From: Polyodon spathula
Taxonomy: Eukaryota > Chordata > Actinopteri > Acipenseriformes > Polyodontidae
DNA: 64,000 nt
Assembly (NCBI RefSeq): GCF_017654505.1
Contig: NC_054548.1
Location: 28,073,796 to 28,137,795 of the forward strand
Direction of reading: 5' to 3'
The notes beneath the pieces were generated by a model. That model was not told the origin of the DNA and ran no database searches. It saw nothing but the letters and a program-made list of their open reading frames with translations. The translations under genes were made by a program, and so were the position numbers. Every line of letters begins with the position of its first letter. Position 1 is the stretch's first letter. This document shows, piece by piece, positions 58,981-64,000 of the stretch.

Positions 58981-61076
58981 AGTTCTCGCGCCTTCCTTCC
59001 TTCCACCAGCGCCCAAGGTGGCCTTCACAGCCTGCAGAGGCAACAGTGCCTGAACTCCATCCACCACCCCAAAACAGACAAGCAGGCAGAAGCAGAGCCG
59101 GCGGCAAGGGACCACCGCCAGCCAGGGGTAACCGGTTCTCTGGCTGGAGACCGAGGCCTAAGAAAGACCCGTCCCTTCTCAAGCCCAAGGGAGACCACCC
59201 CTGAGGGGATCCGGCTGCCACCAACCCCCCTCACAACCGGACTGACCAAAGGCAACGACCCATGGCAAGGCTCCACCCACGTTCTAGAATTCCGCATAGG
59301 TCCACCACCCTTCAAGTGTGTGCTCTTCACCACCGTCAAAACAGTGAGTGCATTACTCCTTCAACAGGAGATCGCCAATCTTCAACAGAAGAACGATGTG
59401 TGCTTGGTAGATCCAAGTGATGCCCTCAGCGGCTTCTACTCCAGGTACTTTTTGATACCCAAGAGGGATGGCAGTTTCAGACCTATTCTGGACCTCAGGG
59501 TCCTCAATTTGCTCCTCAAACAGAGGAAGTTCAACATGTTGACAGCACAGAGTATCCTCCAGTCCATCCATACAGGCGACTGGTTCACATCGATCGACCT
59601 GCAAGATGCCTACCCGATCCATCCTGCACACAGAAAGTATCTGCGCTTCACCTTTCAAGGCAACGCGTGTGAATTCTATGTGCTGCCATTTGGCCTCTTG
59701 CTGGCGCTCCGCACATTTTCAAAGTGCATGGATGCAGCACTGGCTCCACTCAGACTGTGAGTTATTCCGATCCTGAACTATCTGGACAATTGTCTAGTTT
59801 GTGCGCATTCCAAAAGACGCGCAGAGGCGCACACAAAAAAAGTCATAGATCATGTGACGAAGCTAAGGCTCTCGATACATCAAAAGAAGAGCAAGTTCAT
59901 ACCGTCTCAGTCCACAGTGTTCCTGGGGATCAAATTGAACTCTGTGAGCATGCTTGCCTCACTGTCGGAAGATAGGATTCAGTCGTTGGAAGCCACACTC
60001 TACCTATTCAGAGAGGATGCTCTCCTACAGGTCAAAATATATCAAAGGTTGTTGGGGCTGATGGCAGCCGCCTCGAGAATCCTTCCACTAGGGCTGCTGA
60101 GAGTGCGTCCGCTTCAAGCCTGGGTAAATAGGCTCAAGGTGCACCCGGTCCAAGATCAGTACCGGCTGGTGCGACAAGACAATGCCGGAAGACAATGGAG
60201 AGGTTGCTCCATCCCGGCAATCTGCACCTCGGATCTCCCCTCGGATCCCCTATTCAGAAGGGAAGTGGTCACTACAGATGCCTCCAGCCTGGGCCGGGTA
60301 GCAGTCTGGAATAGGAGAAGAAAAAGAGGACATTGGAAAGGACATTGGCAGCAAGCTCACATAAATGCCCAAGAGCTGCAAGCATTAAATCTGGCATTAT
60401 CTTATTTTAGCCAGCAGTTAGTGCACAAACATGTGCTGGTCCGGACGGACAATACTACAGTAACCACCAAGATGGCCTGCGCTCAGCGGGCCTTCACCAC
60501 GCAGCGCATAGACTCCTGTCCTGGACGCACAGAAATTTGCATTCCATCAGGGCGGTTCACCTTCCCGGTGTGGACAACAAGGCAGCAGACCTCCTGTCCA
60601 GAAGAGCTCCAGACAGCTCGGAATGGAGAATGCATCCTCAAGTGGTGAAACAGATTTGGGAGAGGTTTTGTACTGCACAAGTCGATCTCTTTGCCACAGC
60701 TGAGTCCACTCGTTACCCCCTATGGTTCTCCATGGAGAGAGACGGGGGCTCCCTGGGATTAGATGCGCCAGCTCACCCCTGGCCACAGGGGCTCTTGTAT
60801 GCATTCCCTCTGCTACCATTAATACCCCTGACACCAGAGAGGATCAGGGTGGAGAGAGCACAGGTTCTGCTGGTTGCAACCAGATGGTCGAGGTGCCCCT
60901 GGTTTGCTTTCCTCTCCAACATGTTGTTGAGTCAACCATGGCAGCTCCCGCTGTGCAAGGACCTCCTGAGCCAAGCAGAGGGGCTATTATGGCACCTGAA
61001 CCAAGCCCAGCTCCAACTCTCAGTCTGGCCATTGAATGGAGCCGTCTATTCAGACGAGATTTGCCGGGTGCAGTAG
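58978..61076 (+). pseudogene. DIRS reverse transcriptase / RNase H, one stop and one frameshift, YLDN at the catalytic motif
   Basis: RT/RNase H polyprotein. Landmarks in order: ALLLQQEIANLQQKNDVCLV, DGSFRPILDLRVLNLLLK (59467-59520), DWFTSIDLQDAYPIHPAH (59579-59632) and FTFQGNACEFYVLPFGLL. A TGA at 59758-59760 interrupts CMDAALAPLRL; read through, the next residues are VIPILNYLDN. The expected YLDD motif is YLDN, so the second catalytic Asp is lost. Then SIHQKKSKFIPSQSTVFLGI, and RNase H text TTDASSLGRVAVWN (60264-60305) and RTDNTT (60440-60457). A frame change at about 60470-60530 is followed by LPGVDNKAADLLSRRAPD, and the frame ends at 61076 overlapping the recombinase. Non-functional. Confidence 0.88.
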
Positions 61077-61669
61077 TAGAAACACTACAGTCTGCTAGGG
61101 CAACGAGCACTAGAGCCCAGTACTCATACAAATGGAAAGTTTTCCAAGACTGGTGCATTGCCGAAGGTCATGACCCTGTGACCTGCCCTATTGAGACGAT
61201 ATTAACCTTCTTACAACACCTGTTTGACGCAGGAAAATCAGCATCCATTTGGAAGGTATACCTGGAAACAATATCAGTGTGCCACGACAAAATTGACTTT
61301 GTGTCCCCTGGGGCACATTTCCTGGCAGTGCAATTTCTTAAAGGGGCTCGAGGGCTTCGTCCTCCCATGAAAAGTATGGTCCCCAAGTGGGATCTAGAAC
61401 TGGTGCTGTGGGTCCTTATGGGTCCCCCATTCGAGCCCATGGCATCAGCAGAACTTTTGGAAACTTTCAGACCTCCCCCGCACGAGTTAGAGGAGGACTG
61501 TAGACAGCACACACTCTGCCCAGTTCAGGCTCTTCACTGTTACCTAGATAGGACAGTGTCCTGGAGACAGTCCATCCAACAGTCTGCTATGGGTCCCTCT
61601 CTAGAGGTCAGGCCTATCGAAGCAACATCTAGTGCACTGGGTGTCAGATGTTATACACTTGGCGTATGA
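60722..61669 (+). pseudogene. DIRS tyrosine recombinase with the first catalytic box deleted
   Basis: The recombinase proper starts around 61000 (the earlier codons are the overlapping RT frame). It contains STRAQYSYKWKVFQDWC, CPIETILTFLQHLFDAGKS and PMKSMVPKWDLELVLWVLMG. Where the copy at 32.5 kb has about 200 bases carrying the ITSVR box, this copy joins ASAEL directly to LETFRPPPHELEEDCRQH (about 61455). The deletion therefore removes the first catalytic Arg while keeping the frame open. The frame ends at 61669; the H-x-x-R box is out of frame downstream (HSMR, about 61710). Catalytically dead despite 315 open codons. Confidence 0.85.
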
Positions 61670-62009
61670 ACAGACGGACTCCCCCTTGCCAAGGGACATT
61701 ACAGCCCATTCTATGAGGGTCTAGGCAACTTTGTGGGCTTCCCTTCATGGCGCCTCCTTAAATGAACTATGCAATGCTGCTACATCAGACATTTGTGTGT
61801 TTTTACTGCCTTGATGTTGCAAACCGAGCAAGACCCTCTTTGGGCTCTAGGATGTTGCAGGCGGTATGTCCTTAGGCGTCATGTAGGCTCTGAGGCTATC
61901 ACCGTGGGGCTGTACTGTCGGTAATCTGGAGTCACGACAGCTTTGGTACAGCTTTCCCATTCGGTAATGGTTGTCACTCTTTCAGGGAACTAGGGTTATG
62001 GCAATAACC

Positions 62010-62252
62010 CTAGTATTTCCGTTATTTCATATTAGTTTAGTAAAATAATACATGTATTATAATGCATTCTGTTAATGGTAAACGATTATTTTAAAGGACT
62101 GGGAATCACCAACCTGCTTAATTATGTTAAACTCTATTACATTATACTGCAGTTTTGATAGACCAAGGCTGACTGAGAAATATGTCCGGGTTTGGTCTGT
62201 GGAAAAAAATTACAGCCCTACCCTGAGTACTACTTCCTAAATATAAACATGT

Positions 62253-62258
<6 letters not shown>
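62010..62258. other. No recognisable gene; short non-coding spacer
   Basis: Spacer between a DIRS element and a TA repeat, with no motif recognised. Confidence 0.5.

Positions 62259-62285
<27 letters not shown>
62259..62285. repeat. (TA)n microsatellite at the edge of a Tc1 fragment
   Basis: About 13 TA units ending at CACTGATGC. Confidence 0.9.
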
Positions 62286-62288
<3 letters not shown>

Positions 62289-62985
62289 TGATGCACAAAT
62301 GAAACGCAACATGAATTTAATCAAATATTTTAAACAGATGTCCCTGCCGATGAGAAACATAAAACGATGCTGCCACGATGCTGGATGATGTGGTGTGTTG
62401 GGTTTGTGCCAAACATAGCGTTTTGCATTTAAGCCAAAAAGTTCAATTTCAATTTTGTCAGACCACAAAACTTTTTGCCACACTGCTACAGGATTCAAGG
62501 TGGACTTTCTCGAGCAATGGCTTCCATCTTGCCACCCTACCATACAGGCCAGATTTGTGGAGTGCTTGGGATATTGTTGTCACATGCACATTTTGACCAG
62601 TCTTGGCCATAAAAGCCTGTAGCTCTTGCAAAGTTGCCATTGGCCTCTTGTTAGCCTCTCTGATCAGTCTCCTTGCTTGGTCATCCAGTTTGGAGGGATG
62701 GGCTGATCTAGGCAGGGTCTTGGTGGTGCCATACACCTTCCACTTCTTTATAATTGTCTTGACAATGCTCCAAGGGATATTCATATTTGATATTTTTTTA
62801 TACCCATCCCCTGATCTGCGCCTTTCAACAACTTTGTCCCAGAGTTCTTTTGAAAGCACCTTGGTGCTCATGGTTGAGTGTTTGCTTTGAAATGTACTAC
62901 CCAACAGAGGGAACCTACAGGAACTGCTGAACTTTTCATGAAATCATGAGAATCACTACTATTTAACACTTAACTTGTGTGATAT
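62286..62985 (-). mobile_element. Tc1-like transposon, 5' half only
   Basis: The minus strand carries a transposase DNA-binding domain and the start of the catalytic domain. After the region corresponding to [10 protein letters not shown], replaced here by a short jump (about 62340-62390), the rest of the element is missing. The right inverted repeat beyond 62904 is not clearly delimited. Confidence 0.75.
62390..62871 (-). pseudogene. Tc1-family transposase, N-terminal half, frameshifted
   Basis: The likely start is MSTKVLSKELWDKVVERRRS (62871). The paired-like domain follows (NIPWSIVKTIIKKWKVYGTT, RLIREANKRPMATLQELQAF), then [20 protein letters not shown]. The frame then shifts near 62500; in the next frame comes VAVWQKVLWSDKIEIELFG, where the usual DETK is DKIE, and RYVWHKPNTPHHP. 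The catalytic second Asp and Glu are absent by truncation. Confidence 0.8.
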
Positions 62986-62989
62986 ATGG

Positions 62990-63392
62990 TTTAAAGGCTA
63001 TATTTGCATCCTGAACCATTCTAAAAAAAGGCATAATACCACAGTAGTGACGTCAAAAAGTGATATTTCCATTTAGACTTTGACCCATTCCACTTCCCGA
63101 GACCATCATTTTCAATTAAAAAATAAAATGTCTCGTTTTCAATCACTCGACAACACCCACAGTACAAAAATGTTCATTTATGATCAACAAAGTTAGAATA
63201 AGTTAAAAAAAAAAAAAAAAAAAAGATGTAAAGCTGGCATATTTGTTTCTCAGAAAAACTGGAGAAATGGATAATGACATAGAATGCCTGTACAGCACTG
63301 AAACATTAAGTTTAAAAAAAAGAGATGTACTGCTTAACTTTGTCTTCCTTAATATTAGCATCACAATGGTATCCATGTATTATAAAAAAATA
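62990..63392. other. No recognisable gene
   Basis: AT-rich spacer with an A run at 63207-63224 and no motif recognised. Confidence 0.5.
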
Positions 63393-63394
63393 AT

Positions 63395-63550
63395 AGATGG
63401 GCCTCTTCAGTGAGTCAGGAGTTACAGGAAAACAATTCCATCTTGGGTTTCTGTGACAGTTTATAAATGACTGGACCTTCGGTCTCATAATTTATTACGT
63501 CACAGAAACCATGGATGCAATTATTTTCCTGTAACTCACTGAAGCTCATC
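63395..63550. repeat. Palindromic MITE-like element
   Basis: Nearly the whole 156 bases fold on themselves. CTTCAGTGAG (63404) pairs with CTCACTGAAG (to 63545). GGTTTCTGTGAC (63446-63457) pairs with GTCACAGAAACC (63499-63510). The centre is GACCTTCGGTC (63474-63484). Arms carry a few mismatches and a 7-base insertion near 63415. No coding capacity. Known miniature palindromic elements in fishes have this form; the family is not identified. Confidence 0.75.
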
Positions 63551-63827
63551 AATGTAAAAGTAACGGAATATTGTTATATCTCGAGGGTTTCTTAACCTCA
63601 CCTTATATAACTTGTAATGAGGAAACAGGACATGAGATCATGTTTTACTGCTTTATTACGAACTGCCCAACATGACTGACAACATCCCATAGCGGTATAA
63701 CCCCACTTCCGTGTGCATGCATGGACAAATGTAATATACAACATCTCCTCCACTCTTTCTTGAATTGTCCCTTTAGAAAAACAATAGACGGTATCTCTTT
63801 TGTTTAGATTTCCTTTTCTTAATAAAA

Positions 63828-63904
<77 letters not shown>

Positions 63905-64000
63905 CATTATATGCACACAAATATGCAACAGGTATAATATTGGTAAGATATTTTACCTTGCAAATAAACAAAGGCTGGGATACAAATCAGTAACATTATA
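63551..64000. other. No recognisable gene; contains the (TA)n run
   Basis: Nothing beyond the microsatellite can be named. Confidence 0.5.
63830..63900. repeat. (TA)n microsatellite
   Basis: About 35 TA units. Confidence 0.97.

Larger units (their letters stand above)
56871..62009 (+). mobile_element. DIRS-like tyrosine-recombinase retrotransposon, long but defective
   Basis: The left terminal repeat (56871-57070) matches that of the copy at 32.5 kb. The Gag-like, RT/RNase H and recombinase regions follow in order. The right side ends at about 62009 with CAGGGAACTAGGGTTATGGC, the outermost part of a right terminal repeat. The bulk of the right repeat, with its TATATATGCTC box, is missing, so internal complementary region and terminus appear fused by a deletion. 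A palindrome (57071-57279) and an adjoining LTR-like piece interrupt the leader. Confidence 0.88.

Overview
The window is vertebrate, fish-like genomic DNA. It is AT-rich and intron-bearing, with very many TA, AAT/TTA, CA and GT microsatellites. It carries Tc1/mariner transposons, DIRS-type retrotransposons, L2-type LINEs and solo LTRs typical of ray-finned fishes. The repeat mix suggests a non-teleost ray-finned fish such as a sturgeon or paddlefish; that placement is an inference. There is one confident host protein-coding gene, SLITRK5, on the minus strand: a complete single-exon reading frame from 16827 to 14230. Its exon has a clear splice acceptor, and a candidate 5' UTR exon ends near 18741. 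This fits the usual SLITRK layout of a single coding exon in a gene-poor neighbourhood.

Layout. 1-4.3 kb: no recognisable gene. 4.37-8.4 kb: a block of decayed retroelements, with a LINE 3' end on plus and a tyrosine-recombinase remnant on minus. 8.4-14.2 kb: non-coding sequence with microsatellites. 14.2-18.9 kb: SLITRK5 and its upstream region. 19-22 kb: microsatellites. 22.2-25 kb: an L2-like LINE split by a Tc1 element. 25-32.5 kb: two Tc1 elements (one nearly complete with an intact DD34E core) and another LINE 3' end. 32.5-40.7 kb: nested transposable elements. Here a DIRS element holds a solo LTR, a Tc1 element holds a 5S-rRNA-derived insertion with a 12-bp target-site duplication, and another Tc1 lies next to a second solo LTR of the same family. 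41-49.5 kb: mostly featureless, with an SINE-like patch, a piggyBac-like terminus and a long inverted-repeat structure. 49.5-54.3 kb: two Tc1 elements with both ends and an L2 3' half. 54.7-62 kb: an internally deleted DIRS derivative and a long but defective DIRS element carrying a 210-bp palindrome. 62.3-63 kb: a truncated Tc1. 63.4 kb: a small near-perfect palindrome.

The genes do not form an operon or pathway. SLITRK5 is a neuronal synaptic adhesion membrane protein, and almost everything else identifiable is transposon-derived. Every transposase, reverse transcriptase and recombinase examined has a stop, frameshift, deletion or catalytic substitution. I found no CRISPR array, tRNA gene, intact rRNA gene or plausible new multi-gene system.
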